A DNA stretch of 64,000 nucleotides from CAWGXG01 sp963826505 (GTDB lineage Bacteria > Chloroflexota > Anaerolineae > Aggregatilineales > Aggregatilineaceae): positions 124,001 through 188,000 of the forward strand of contig CAWGXG010000005.1 in the NCBI GenBank assembly GCA_963826505.1, given 5' to 3'. The notes under the pieces are model-generated. The model ran no database searches, was not told the origin of the DNA, and saw only the letters and a program-made list of their open reading frames with translations. Position numbers and translations under genes: made by a program. This document shows, one piece after another, positions 36,459 through 45,387 of the stretch (positions within the stretch are counted from its first letter, which is position 1; each line of letters opens with the position of its first letter).

Positions 36459-36945
36459 ATGGACAAAACAGCGAAAAAACAGCCGGAAGATTGACGTAAG
36501 GCACGTCGCTTACGTGCCGGGGAACTCCAAGAAAAAGGCTGGCAACAAAAAGACGTCGCCGAAGCGTTGGGGTCAGCGCGGGAGCGGTCAGCCGGTGGAT
36601 CAAGCGTGCGAAAACGGAGGGCGTGGCAACCTTGCGCCGTCGGAAACGGAAGGGCCAATATCCCGCTTGAGCGAGGAGCAGTTAGCGACCTTGCCCACTC
36701 TGTTAGTCCAAGGGGCGGAACACTTTGGGTTTCGGGGGGATGTCTGGACCAAACCGCGTGTGGCGGCGCTTACCAAGCAGGTGTTCGGCGTGGCGTCCCA
36801 TCCGCGCCATGTCGGGCGATTGCTCAAACAGGTGAAGTGGAGCCGCCAAAACCCTATTGAACGCGCCAGCCAACGCAATGAAGCGGCCATTGAGCAGTGG
36901 CGCGCGGATACCTGGAAGAACGGCAAAAAGCCCACCGGGCAGGGC
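36459..36945 (+). pseudogene. IS630-like transposase, N-terminal fragment
   Basis: The plus strand reads ELQEKGWQQKDVAEALG, then in a shifted frame VSRWIKRAKTEGVATLRRRK, then after another shift LSEEQLATLPTLLVQGAEHF, FRGDVWTKPRVAALTKQVFG and EQWRADTWKNGKK. These are the HTH and winged-helix parts of an IS630-type transposase. It breaks off just before the first catalytic Asp would appear. Its end abuts the 3' end of the GntR gene on the other strand. Confidence 0.75.
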
Positions 36946-36948
36946 AGT

Positions 36949-37758
36949 CTATGGCTGGTAAGTCCAGTTCATCTGTGTCACCACGATTTTTGCATCGTCG
37001 GATTCGCGGACTCGCACCAGATCGACCTCAAAGCGGGACCGGTCGCCGCGATGCAACGCGTGAAAGTATTCGACCGGCGTCCCGTCCTGCACGTAGCCGA
37101 CACTCTCCAAATACAACAGCGGCGCGCCCTCTTGCGTTTCCAAGAGACCCGCTTCGCGTTTGTCAGCCATCACCGCCTCGACGGTCCGGCGACCATGCGT
37201 GAGCATCACGCCGCAGGTGTCTTCCAGCACCGCGTAGAGTGATCGGTTGCTCAGATCGATCTCGGCTAACCCCTCGCATAAGGCCACCGGTACAAAAGTG
37301 CGCACTAACACAATCGGTTCATCGTTCACATAGCGCAGGCGTTCGATATTATGCACTAATGTGCCAGGTTCAAGTTTCAGTCGGAGCGCCACCTTGGCGC
37401 TGGCCGGTTCAACGCCCTGGTGCAGCACCTTCGTGACCGGTGTGAACCCGCGCTCCACCATATCCTGATAAAAACCCGTCAGTTTTTGCACCAAACTCTC
37501 ATAAATCTTGGGTTTGGCGACGAACGATCCTTTGCCCTTATATTTGACGATCAACCCGTTGCGCTCCATTTCTTGAAGCGTCTGACGGACCACCGTCCGG
37601 CTGACGTCATACATATCGCATAACTCTTGCTCTGAAGGCAAGCGCTCGCCAATCTGCCACTTTCCATCTTTGATCAGCGCTTCCAGTATCTCTTGGAGCT
37701 GCACATAGAATGGTATCGCACTGCTGTGATTAACGGTCTTAACGTTTGACATCGTCAT
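36949..37758 (-). CDS. GntR/HutC-family transcriptional regulator
   Basis: 269 aa. The N-terminal winged helix reads ILEALIKDGKWQIGERLPSE, QELCDMYDVSRTVVRQTLQE and NGLIVKYKGKGSFV. The C-terminal UTRA effector domain spans about residues 95-255 (LVHNIERLRYVNDEPIVLVR, FEVDLVRVRESDDAKIVVTQ). HutC-type regulators usually repress sugar or amino-sugar operons until a phosphorylated metabolite binds. It is the last gene of the sugar-acid operon and the nearest regulator for the palindromes at 36.2, 44.1 and 45.4 kb. The last residues (NWTYQP) run up to an IS630 fragment but the domain is complete. Confidence 0.88.
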   Translation of the reverse strand: MTMSNVKTVNHSSAIPFYVQLQEILEALIKDGKWQIGERLPSEQELCDMYDVSRTVVRQTLQEMERNGLIVKYKGKGSFVAKPKIYESLVQKLTGFYQDMVERGFTPVTKVLHQGVEPASAKVALRLKLEPGTLVHNIERLRYVNDEPIVLVRTFVPVALCEGLAEIDLSNRSLYAVLEDTCGVMLTHGRRTVEAVMADKREAGLLETQEGAPLLYLESVGYVQDGTPVEYFHALHRGDRSRFEVDLVRVRESDDAKIVVTQMNWTYQP

Positions 37759-37839
37759 CCCTTTGCATCAGCGCAGCGGGCACAAATAACAGTGCTCCGG
37801 GCCTGTGCTCTGAAAACCGCCAACTTTATTATAGCCCGC

Positions 37840-39390
37840 TTAACCCACAAAATGGCTGATTTCCTTGAACGTGTCGCACAGCACCGCTTGCCAACGAATA
37901 TATTGGAAAATCAGCGGTTCGTAAAGGGTGTGCATAGCGGCATCAGGCTCCAGCCGTACACCGTCGGGGGTCGCGTGGCTATCAGCCACCTCCGCCAGAT
38001 CATCAAAAATACCGGCCGCTTTGCCCGCGATCATGGCGCTCCCCCACGTGCTGAACTCGCTGCCCTTCAACCGCTGGTATGGTACACCGAGCACGTCCGC
38101 CTTGATCTGGTTCCATACAGCGCTGGCCGCCCCGCCGCCCACGACACGGGCTTCCAGGAGATCGAATCCGTCTAGCAGGCTGCGCAGAATCCGTAAGTAG
38201 TACGCGTACTCAAATGCGATCCCTTCCAGGATGGCGCGCGCAAAGTGCGCTTGCGTATGTCCCCACGAAAAACCAAGCCATGCGCCACGCATATCGGGGG
38301 CAGCGGGACAAATTCGCCCGCCGAGATGTGACGAGAAGAATAGCCCCTCCGCGCCGGGCGGAGCCGTCGCCGCCAGCGCGATCATCAGATCATAGAGTTC
38401 GCCGTCGTCCCGCTGAAGTTCGCCACGATGCACGTTATAAAATTGGTCACGGAACCAGCGCAGCGCCAGCCCGCCCCCCGCGATGTAAGCCAGGGGGTGC
38501 CACAGACCAGGGATCACCGAGCGCATCGTCAGCAGCGCCCGGTTTTGAGTATCCGCCACAAACGCGCTGGTACATCCGGCCAACACCGACGCCGTCCCCG
38601 CTACATCAAAAAACATACCGGGCCGCACGATGCCGCCGCCCAACGCACCCGCCGCCGTATCGCCACAGCCCGCCGCAATGATCGTGCCCGGCGCTAACCC
38701 AAAATCTTTGGCGGCGCTGCCGGTCACCTCACCCACCACGTGCCAGGGTTCGACAATGCGCGGCAGCTTGTCCATATCCACGCCCAGCGCTCCGCACAAC
38801 GTAGCCGACCATTGGCCTTGCTGCGCGTCGCTAAGGCCGGAAAAGTGAATAAACGTGTAATCAATGAAGGCATCTTCACCACGGAGGCCGGCCATCTTGC
38901 CCGCCACGTATCCGGCAGGCATCACAAAATTGGCGACCCGGTCATAAGCGGCAGGTTCTTCGTCCTTCCACCACAGAATTTTTGGCCCGTGATCGCACGT
39001 CGGCGGACAACCGGTCAACTGCGTGATGAGATCGCCATAGTCGCGGTCCATGAATTCGATATATGGTTGGCAGCGCATATCCAGCCACGAGTCAAATCGC
39101 GTCGCCGGGTTAAAATCTTCGTCTACCGATCCGACGCCCGCCATCTGGCTGTCAAAGGCGATCGCGGCCACCGCGCGTGGATCGACCCCGCTGGCCTGGA
39201 TACACTTCTTGATCGTCCTGGCTGCGGTTCGGTAGAAATCGTCGTTTTCCTGCTCGACAACGCCGGGTTTCGGATAGTACAACGGGACATCTTCCGTAAA
39301 CTGAACAACTAACGTCCCGTCTTGTTGGTACAATGCGGCTTTGGTGCTGCTGGTGCCCAGATCGACACCGATCAGATAACGAGCAGCCAT
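37840..39390 (-). CDS. FGGY-family carbohydrate kinase (xylulokinase/gluconokinase-like)
   Basis: 516 aa. The N-terminal ATP/phosphate loop is YLIGVDLGTSSTKAALYQQ, and VAAIAFDSQMAGVGSVDEDF gives the sugar-contact region. GCGDTAAGALGGGIVRPGMF and AGTASVLAGCTSAF begin the C-terminal domain, with ARVVGGGAASAVWNQIKADV near the end. It phosphorylates a pentulose, hexulose or aldonate; the residues seen do not decide which. It could also serve the neighbouring operon, whose own xylulokinase is truncated. Confidence 0.85.
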   Translation of the reverse strand: MAARYLIGVDLGTSSTKAALYQQDGTLVVQFTEDVPLYYPKPGVVEQENDDFYRTAARTIKKCIQASGVDPRAVAAIAFDSQMAGVGSVDEDFNPATRFDSWLDMRCQPYIEFMDRDYGDLITQLTGCPPTCDHGPKILWWKDEEPAAYDRVANFVMPAGYVAGKMAGLRGEDAFIDYTFIHFSGLSDAQQGQWSATLCGALGVDMDKLPRIVEPWHVVGEVTGSAAKDFGLAPGTIIAAGCGDTAAGALGGGIVRPGMFFDVAGTASVLAGCTSAFVADTQNRALLTMRSVIPGLWHPLAYIAGGGLALRWFRDQFYNVHRGELQRDDGELYDLMIALAATAPPGAEGLFFSSHLGGRICPAAPDMRGAWLGFSWGHTQAHFARAILEGIAFEYAYYLRILRSLLDGFDLLEARVVGGGAASAVWNQIKADVLGVPYQRLKGSEFSTWGSAMIAGKAAGIFDDLAEVADSHATPDGVRLEPDAAMHTLYEPLIFQYIRWQAVLCDTFKEISHFVG

Positions 39391-39394
39391 AGTT

Positions 39395-40372
39395 CTACTC
39401 CCCGCGCAGCTTCAACACCAGCGGCGGACGCAGTTCGGCTGCCAGGTCGGCCAGTTGGTTGAAGGTCTGCTTGTCAAGATCGATGTGCAGAACTTCAGCG
39501 ACAACCTGCGTCCACCCGTGCAGAAAATACAGCCAACCGTCTTCGACGTTCAACTGGCGGCTTTCGCTCTGCGCCATCGCCTGATGCCAGAAATCCAACT
39601 CACCACGGTAGTTGATCTCCCACGCGATACCGTTTCGGGGAAACAATCCGGCGTCGGTCACCGGCGAACCGGGCGTATCTTTGCCCATGCCGGTCGCATT
39701 GATCACGATGCTGCCTTCTGGCAAACTTTCCATAATCTCATCGTTGCGGGCGGGATCAGCGTTTTGGATGTACTCAAACTCGATGTCTGTTTCCAGGCTC
39801 TCGACCATCGCCCGCAGGTTGTTTAGCCGGCCTGACGAACGGTTGGTAATGATCATGCGCTTGGGGCGATCTGCTGGATTTTTTTTGTTGATCAGGTGCA
39901 AAGACATCGCCTTGCCTGATCCGCCTGCGCCAAAACACAGCACATACCCGCCCGTTCGCCCGAAGTAACCCTCGCCCGTGATGGCGTCCAGGCTGAGTCC
40001 GCTGGTCAGCGGATCTTTCGCGTGGCCCCACAGCTTGCCGTCCCGCTTGGAAATGCTCGACACTTCACCCGTGAGCCGCGCCGACGAGTGCAGTTCATCG
40101 AACATATCGCGCGCTGCGTCCAGCAGGTCGATTTTGTGCGTCGTCACCAGCGCGCCTAACGACAGCGGATCATATTTTATTTGCGCAACGGTCCTGCGAT
40201 ACGCTTCAGGATCATCGTAAATCTGGTGATCAATTCCTTCCATGACCACTTCGGATCGTCCGAGCGCGTCCATCCAGCGCGGAAACACGTTCATGATGGA
40301 AGATTTGCTGGTGGTCACGCCCACAAAGTAAAACGTCGGAATGGTCCTGGTGTTGATCGGATAATCTGGCAT
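39395..40372 (-). CDS. Shikimate dehydrogenase-like (AroE-superfamily) protein
   Basis: 325 aa from the ATG at 40372, somewhat longer than AroE. The substrate domain contains YFVGVTTSKSSIMNVFPRWM, where SKS replaces part of the usual shikimate serine motif, and GALVTTHKIDLLDAARDMF with the catalytic-type Lys. The Rossmann domain has VLCFGAGGSGKAMSLHL and VINATGMGKDTPGSP. Placed among sugar-acid genes, it more likely acts on a quinate-like or other polyhydroxy acid than in aromatic synthesis. The frame is open to 40450 through the KDPG aldolase remnant. Confidence 0.8.
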   Translation of the reverse strand: MPDYPINTRTIPTFYFVGVTTSKSSIMNVFPRWMDALGRSEVVMEGIDHQIYDDPEAYRRTVAQIKYDPLSLGALVTTHKIDLLDAARDMFDELHSSARLTGEVSSISKRDGKLWGHAKDPLTSGLSLDAITGEGYFGRTGGYVLCFGAGGSGKAMSLHLINKKNPADRPKRMIITNRSSGRLNNLRAMVESLETDIEFEYIQNADPARNDEIMESLPEGSIVINATGMGKDTPGSPVTDAGLFPRNGIAWEINYRGELDFWHQAMAQSESRQLNVEDGWLYFLHGWTQVVAEVLHIDLDKQTFNQLADLAAELRPPLVLKLRGE

Positions 40373-40407
40373 CGAGCGCTCCTGTCGTTGGTATGGCGTA
40401 GGTCGTG

Positions 40408-40650
40408 CTAGCGGGGCTGGTTCACAGCCGCCACAAAATCTTGGGCGCACTGCGTAATATCGGCAAAACGCCCTTCATTGGCCCACGAGGTGGGACACAA
40501 CTCACTGCCCACGGCAAGGGCCCCCCGCGAACCAGTCAGTCAGGTTATCGGCGCTCACGCCCCCGGTGGGCATCAGCGCGCCGACCATCGCCTGAGCCAA
40601 CGCAAATTCACAATGCGGGCTGACCAAAAAATACGCGCCCTCCTGCTGAG
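40408..40650 (-). pseudogene. KDPG/KDPGal aldolase (eda) remnant
   Basis: The minus strand reads EGAYFLVSPHCEFALAQAM, then MPTGGVSADNLTDWFAGG, skipping the roughly 65 residues that carry the Schiff-base lysine region in Eda. A frame change then gives LAVGSELCPTSWANEGRF and AQDFVAAVNQPR with a natural-looking stop at 40408. The N-terminal third is missing where an IS481-like fragment begins. No active enzyme can result. Confidence 0.75.
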
Positions 40651-40657
40651 AACATGA

Positions 40658-40860
40658 ACCGGACTTGAAAGATGCTACCGTGCATCGTCACTTCTATGAG
40701 ACCCATGAACAGCTACGCGATCACCCGACCTCATTCCACGCAGCTTATAACTTAGCGAAACAACTCAAGACATTGCCACCCTACGAATTCATTTACCGAA
40801 AATGACAATAACAACCTCAACAATTCGATTCCGATCCAGCCCATCTCACCTTGCGACTGT
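40658..40860 (+). pseudogene. IS481/IS3-like integrase C-terminal fragment
   Basis: The plus strand gives DATVHRHFYETHEQLRDHPT, SFHAAYNLAKQLKTLPPYEF and IYRK followed by stops. This matches the C-terminal HYxTHxQLxxHL...AYNFAKRLKTLKGLTPYEYI block of IS481-type transposases, with two or three residues missing. Nothing of the DDE core is left. It separates the 2-hydroxyacid dehydrogenase gene from the truncated aldolase. Confidence 0.7.
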
Positions 40861-40865
40861 ACATC

Positions 40866-41834
40866 TTAGACGACGCGGTGCGCTGGTTCCTCATCGCGAA
40901 GCACCGCCAGACAGTCGTACAGCGCCATGCGGCCCATCGCGTTCGTTGCGCCGTCGGCGTGCGCGCCAATATGCGGAGTCACCAGGACCTGCGGCAAGGA
41001 AAACAACGGGTGATCCACATTTGGCGGTTCCTGCTGCATCGCATCCAACGCAGCCCCGCTCAAGTAATTTTGCTGCAGCGCTTCCCACAAAGCATTTTCA
41101 TCGACCAGTTCGCCACGTGCCGTGTTGATGAGGTAAGCGCCTTTTTTCATCTGCGCGAGAAATTCCGCATTGACCATGCCGCGCGTTTCCGGCAGCACCG
41201 GCACGTGCAGCGAGAGAAAATCGGACTCCCGGATCACTGCATCCGGCGAAAGCAGTTCAGCACCCCATCGTTGGGCGTCGCTTGGGTTGACAAACGGATC
41301 GAACGCGATCACCCGGCACGTGAAACCGGTCAAGCGCTGAGCCACCAACCGGCCAATAGCACCCAGGCCAAACAACCCGATGGTTTTCCCCTCGAGCGTC
41401 GTGCCGCGCATCCGGGGCCATTCTCCCGCGCGCGTCGTGGCAACCGCGTTAGGAATGGTACGCGCCAGCGATAGCAGCAGACCAATCGTCAATTCAGCGA
41501 CCGAAACCGCATTGGCTCCCGGCGTATTGGTAACCACAATCCCGCGCGCCCTGGCTGCTTCCAGGTCCACCTGATCGACCCCGACGCCATAACGGGCGAT
41601 AACCTTAAGCCTGTTCGCCGCCTCGATCACGGTCCGATCGATGTCATCCAACCCGGCGATGATTCCGTCAACATTAGGGATCAAAGCCACCAGTTCGTCT
41701 GCACGGAGCGCGCGCCCTGTATCATTATAGATTACCTCACCGACCGCCTGCTCCAGTTCCGTTTTCAGGGTAGGATCGTCACTGCCATACGAACGCGGCG
41801 TTACAAACACCCGGCATTGTCTTAGTTCGGTCAT
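40866..41834 (-). CDS. D-isomer-specific 2-hydroxyacid dehydrogenase (SerA/GyaR-like)
   Basis: 322 aa. NAD-binding motif TIGLFGLGAIGRLVAQRL; catalytic Arg in INTARGELVDENALWEAL, Glu in the following helix and His in VLVTPHIGAHADGATNAM. The N-terminal flavodoxin-like domain covers about the first 100 residues. Phosphoglycerate dehydrogenase homologues in sugar operons often act as 2-keto-gluconate or hydroxypyruvate reductases. The start overlaps the upstream isomerase stop (ATGA). Confidence 0.88.
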   Translation of the reverse strand: MTELRQCRVFVTPRSYGSDDPTLKTELEQAVGEVIYNDTGRALRADELVALIPNVDGIIAGLDDIDRTVIEAANRLKVIARYGVGVDQVDLEAARARGIVVTNTPGANAVSVAELTIGLLLSLARTIPNAVATTRAGEWPRMRGTTLEGKTIGLFGLGAIGRLVAQRLTGFTCRVIAFDPFVNPSDAQRWGAELLSPDAVIRESDFLSLHVPVLPETRGMVNAEFLAQMKKGAYLINTARGELVDENALWEALQQNYLSGAALDAMQQEPPNVDHPLFSLPQVLVTPHIGAHADGATNAMGRMALYDCLAVLRDEEPAHRVV

Positions 41835-42421
41835 CTCCGCTGCTCCGGTGATAACCAGCGTGGATTATCGATCGCGGAGGGACAGCCGTCACGCTCGACG
41901 ACCAGCTTTCGAAAGCCTTGCGTTTCAATTGTTCCGTAGTCGTGCCCGGCATTACCGGGATAAACGAAGAACGTGACCAAATCCTCCGACAGGCTGGTAT
42001 TGACCGAGCGATGCGCCCAGCGCGGTGGCACATACAGCACCCCATTGGGGCGCAGCGGTTCGACCGCCCACTCGCCTTCGGGCGTCTCCATCACCATCAC
42101 TCCCTCACCTTTTAAGCAGTAGTACACCTCAGCAGTGTCCAAAACGGTGTGAAAGTGGCCTTTGGTCATGTTGAATTCGTCGCCTACTTTGCCGGGATGC
42201 ACGATGGATAAGCCGTGCAGCAGTTCACCGGCAATTTGGGGGCGGTTGATCTCATACACTTCATACAAAAGCTTGTCTTCCGCTGCCAACAGCGCGTCAT
42301 ACGCGGCCGCATCGAAAAACTGTCCCTGCATGGACGAAAGCCGCCGCACAATATGATTGTCATAATGGCTCAAGATGGCATCGGCGATAGAAATATCAAA
42401 CGTGAACGGTACGCTCTTCAT
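41831..42421 (-). CDS. Cupin-type glucose-6-phosphate isomerase
   Basis: 196 aa from the ATG at 42421, with AAGGAG about ten bases upstream. The cupin core has the metal motif MTKGHFHTVLDTAEVYYCLK, followed by GVLYVPPRWAHRSVNTS. These are the His-His-Glu-His ligands of the archaeal/bacterial cupin PGI family, unrelated to classical Pgi. It interconverts aldose and ketose 6-phosphates (glucose/fructose) or a close analogue. It is translationally coupled to the 2-hydroxyacid dehydrogenase. Confidence 0.85.
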   Translation of the reverse strand: MKSVPFTFDISIADAILSHYDNHIVRRLSSMQGQFFDAAAYDALLAAEDKLLYEVYEINRPQIAGELLHGLSIVHPGKVGDEFNMTKGHFHTVLDTAEVYYCLKGEGVMVMETPEGEWAVEPLRPNGVLYVPPRWAHRSVNTSLSEDLVTFFVYPGNAGHDYGTIETQGFRKLVVERDGCPSAIDNPRWLSPEQRR

Positions 42422-42498
42422 CAGTTCAAAACTCCTTTTAACACAAATAAGCCGACCGGCAGGCAATGTTTTCACCAGTCAGCTTATGAACTGCGTTC

Positions 42499-42912
42499 TC
42501 ATCGCATCCCATCGCGCGCAAGCGCGGCATAGTCTGTGCGACGGGCCCCACCAGACCCGGCCCCCGTCGTTCTTTTTCGGCCACACCCGTTGCTCGAACT
42601 CGCCATCACAGCCGCTTCGAGCAAATGCCGGAGTGACTTTTCCAGTGTTACCTTGCACGCGATCTTGATATATCCGGCACGAACCTGACGGGACGGTTGG
42701 CAGTCGATGATCGTGCCCCCGCCCGCTGTGCAACATAATCGAGGTTCTACTATCATGACGGTTTCGTCATCCATTACCGGCACGGTCTCGGTCACCCCAT
42801 CTACCGGTGTAATCCAGAGGTGATTACACGCGTCCGTAACACCCACGGCACTGGGGTTGATGCAACCAGTAACGGTCACCGGCTTTTCGGGCGTTGGTGG
42901 ATTCCCGTTCAT
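42499..42912 (-). pseudogene. Phosphotriesterase-family hydrolase, internally deleted
   Basis: 137 codons. The N-terminus reads TVTGCINPSAVGVTDACNHL, where the family has a metal-binding HxH (here CNH). TAGGGTIIDCQPS follows, but the frame then jumps to AGYIKIACKVTLEKSLRHLL, which in phosphotriesterases carries the bridging Lys about 60 residues later. Beyond that it dissolves into Gly/Ser/Arg-rich nonsense. The C-terminal two thirds of the barrel is absent. It was probably a lactonase or related hydrolase of this sugar-acid operon. Confidence 0.72.
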
Positions 42913-42941
42913 GATGGTATCTTGCCACTCCAGGCCGTGCC

Positions 42942-43976
42942 TTAAGCAAACACTTCACGCAAATAGACTGGGCGTTCCTCAAGCAGCGACTTAGTGCCCG
43001 CCAGTACACCCGCTACCGCCATCCGGCCATCAACACCACCGGCCTTGGGCGTGGTGCCGTGCAGGATACAGTCAACAAAATGTTCCATCTCGTGGATGTA
43101 CGCCCAGGCAAACCGCTGCGGCCAGGTGCGATAGATCGGCGTGATCAGGCCCTGATCGCGGTTGGTACACACGACCACGGCCTGTCCTTTGAGTTCACCG
43201 ATCTGCATGATGCCGTTCTCGCCGATGATCTCGACCCGCGCATCATAACCATAATCGCACGGGCAAACGCTGGAGATCGTCCCTAATCCGCCGCTCTCAA
43301 AGCGAATATTGACCAGCGCGGTATCGTAAAAATGCTCAGTATCCACCCCGCGCGCCGCGCCCTTGAAGTTCGCGACTTCGACGTAAACGCGCTCAGGATC
43401 AGACCCCATCAGCCAGCGCACACAGTCCCAATCGTGGCTATTGACTTCGGCTAGATTGCCATTGGAGGTTTTGAGGTCACGCGCCCAGGCTGGCGGCAGT
43501 CCTGGTCCATGCGTTAGCGACTTAACCAGCATGGGACGCCCTATCTCGCCGCCGTCAATTCGTTCAGCCGCCGCCACAAATTCCGGGTCGAAGCGGCGCA
43601 TGAAGCCCAGTTGCAGCACGACCCCGTTCGCTTCGACAGCAGATAGGATGGCGTCGCATTCGGCCAGGGAGAGCGCCATCGGTTTTTCCAGCAGGATGTG
43701 TTTCCCTGCTTGAGCCGCCGTGATCGCCAGGTCAGCATGGGTAAAGGTCGGGGTTGTAATCACGACCGCGTCAAACGGGGTCTTGTCCAATGCTTCCAGC
43801 AGCGAGACATACCGCGCCTCAATGCCGAGTTGGTCCCCGGTTGTGTGCAAGGTTTCTTCGCTAGGGTCTACAATGGCAACGGCGCGCGCGGAAGGCACGT
43901 GATGAACCAGCGAATTGCCATGAACTTTAGCCACACGTCCTGCACCCACCAGACACACGCGTAACGGTTGTGACAT
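42942..43976 (-). CDS. Gfo/Idh/MocA-family oxidoreductase
   Basis: 344 aa from the ATG at 43976, with GGAG about eight bases upstream. NAD(P)-binding loop VCLVGAGRVAKVHG; the family hallmark EKP is in ILLEKPMALSLAECDAI; the C-terminal domain contains EVNSHDWDCVRWLMGSDPER, which supplies the catalytic Asp-type residues. Members oxidise inositol, glucose, fructose-related sugars or lactones. It is the first gene of the sugar-acid operon behind a consensus promoter. Confidence 0.88.
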   Translation of the reverse strand: MSQPLRVCLVGAGRVAKVHGNSLVHHVPSARAVAIVDPSEETLHTTGDQLGIEARYVSLLEALDKTPFDAVVITTPTFTHADLAITAAQAGKHILLEKPMALSLAECDAILSAVEANGVVLQLGFMRRFDPEFVAAAERIDGGEIGRPMLVKSLTHGPGLPPAWARDLKTSNGNLAEVNSHDWDCVRWLMGSDPERVYVEVANFKGAARGVDTEHFYDTALVNIRFESGGLGTISSVCPCDYGYDARVEIIGENGIMQIGELKGQAVVVCTNRDQGLITPIYRTWPQRFAWAYIHEMEHFVDCILHGTTPKAGGVDGRMAVAGVLAGTKSLLEERPVYLREVFA

Positions 43977-44126
43977 ATTTCCACTCCATGCCATACAAAC
44001 AGATCAAGAATCAGGAAAGAATTTCTTAAAAGTCGCAGGGGGTAAAAGCCTGCCCGTGGCAAAAAATGGTATGAGAAGCCATCGAGCCAACGGCCTATGC
44101 CAGACGATCCAGTAATCCTGTAATGC

Positions 44127-44178
44127 TGTAATTACAAATCTTCAATTGTATTATAGGAGTGATCGGTACCCATGTCAA
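44127..44178 (-). promoter_or_regulatory. Consensus sigma-70 promoter with downstream operator
   Basis: On the minus strand TTGACA (44173-44178) and TATAAT (44150-44155) are separated by exactly 17 bp, a full match to the sigma-70 consensus. About 13 bases below the -10 is the palindrome TGTAATTACA (44127-44136), followed by two more TAAT repeats at 8-bp steps. A bound repressor there would block transcription at about +7. It drives the operon starting with the Gfo/Idh gene at 43976. The remaining 44179-44297 holds nothing I recognise. Confidence 0.7.
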
Positions 44179-44297
44179 CCAGATAACGCCTCTTGGGTAC
44201 ATTTCAAGAAAGTTCTCTATTAGAAAAGACGCATAGCTTACGCCACCGATCAAAATCTGAAGCGACTGGCTGCTTTTTCCTAAAATGCACGACCACG

Positions 44298-45347
44298 CTA
44301 AAACTGGGGTTCCACAACGATTTTTAGGCTCTGCCGGTTTTCGGCCGCCTCAAAAGCTGCGCGAATCTCCGGTAATGGATAATGTCCGCTGATCAACGCC
44401 GCCAGATTGAGGCGTCCCGCGTTGACGATGTCCGCCGCGCGCCAGCAATCACTAGTGCTACACGCTGTCGTGCCGGTGATCACCAGTTCTTTGTAATGGA
44501 CCAGATTCGAATCAAATGTGATTGTCGGTCGATCTTTGGGCAACCCGCCGAAAAAGTTGATCCGGCCGCCAATTCGTGCCAGAGAAAGCGCTTCTTCCTG
44601 GGCCTTATGGGCCGGTGTGGCAACAATAATCGCATCCACACCCTGCCCGTTAGTTTCTTGCAGGATCACGTCCGCCAGATTCTCTTCGCCTATGTTGACA
44701 CCACGATCTGCGCCCGCCATCAAAACTTGCTGAAGCCGGGCCTCGACCAACTCGCTGACGATCACACGCTTCGCGCCTTTGAGTCGCGCCAACATCACAT
44801 GCATCGTCCCAATTGGGCCAGCCCCAGCGACCAAGACGACATCATCCGGTCCGATCTTGAGTGCGTCCTGACCGCGCAGCACACACGCGAACGGTTCAAT
44901 AAGCGCCGCTGCCGCCGGGGTAACCTCGTGTCCAATCGGGATCAGACACCCTTGTCTGATCAATGCGGCCGGAATGCGCATATAATCGGCAAAAGAGCCG
45001 TCAAGGGTGATGCCGATAGCGCCGTAGTTCGCGCAGCGGTTGTTGTTGCCGGTGACACACTGAAGACAGCGACCGCAACCAAAATTAGGCGCAACCACCA
45101 CGCGCTGCCCACGTTCAAGCCCCGATACATTGGCCCCCACTTCGACAATATCACCAACGACTTCATGACCGGGCACGCGCACCGTGCCCATCGGGAATTT
45201 CCGGTGGTCGCCGTGTAAAATCCGTAAATCGGTGCCGCAGATACCGCTGCTCACCACTTTGAGCAAGGCTTCGTCCTGCTCAATGCTGGGAATAGGACGT
45301 TCCTCCACCCGAAGATCATCTGGGCCATAATACACTGCTGCCAACAT
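44298..45347 (-). CDS. Zinc-dependent alcohol dehydrogenase family protein
   Basis: 349 aa from the ATG at 45347, with AGAGGGA nine bases upstream; the open frame to 45410 runs into the promoter. Catalytic zinc site SGICGTDLRILHGDHRKF and VPGHEVVGDIVEVGANV; structural zinc CGRCLQCVTGNNNRC; Rossmann loop VLVAGAGPIGTMHVMLARLK. It resembles polyol or threonine dehydrogenases. It has its own promoter-operator and lies upstream of, but separate from, the sugar-acid operon. Confidence 0.9.
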   Translation of the reverse strand: MLAAVYYGPDDLRVEERPIPSIEQDEALLKVVSSGICGTDLRILHGDHRKFPMGTVRVPGHEVVGDIVEVGANVSGLERGQRVVVAPNFGCGRCLQCVTGNNNRCANYGAIGITLDGSFADYMRIPAALIRQGCLIPIGHEVTPAAAALIEPFACVLRGQDALKIGPDDVVLVAGAGPIGTMHVMLARLKGAKRVIVSELVEARLQQVLMAGADRGVNIGEENLADVILQETNGQGVDAIIVATPAHKAQEEALSLARIGGRINFFGGLPKDRPTITFDSNLVHYKELVITGTTACSTSDCWRAADIVNAGRLNLAALISGHYPLPEIRAAFEAAENRQSLKIVVEPQF

Positions 45348-45387
45348 ACTTTGGATTCCCTCTGTTGTCCCTAAGCGTAATGCTATC

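Noticed and set aside
36946..37242. C-terminal half of a 242-codon plus-strand frame starting at 36514
   Set aside because: Only the first 145 codons match an IS630 transposase; the rest is antisense to the GntR gene.
44111..44136. Three TAAT repeats at 8-bp spacing as a short tandem repeat
   Set aside because: The repeated core is only 4 bp and the flanks differ; better treated as part of an operator region.
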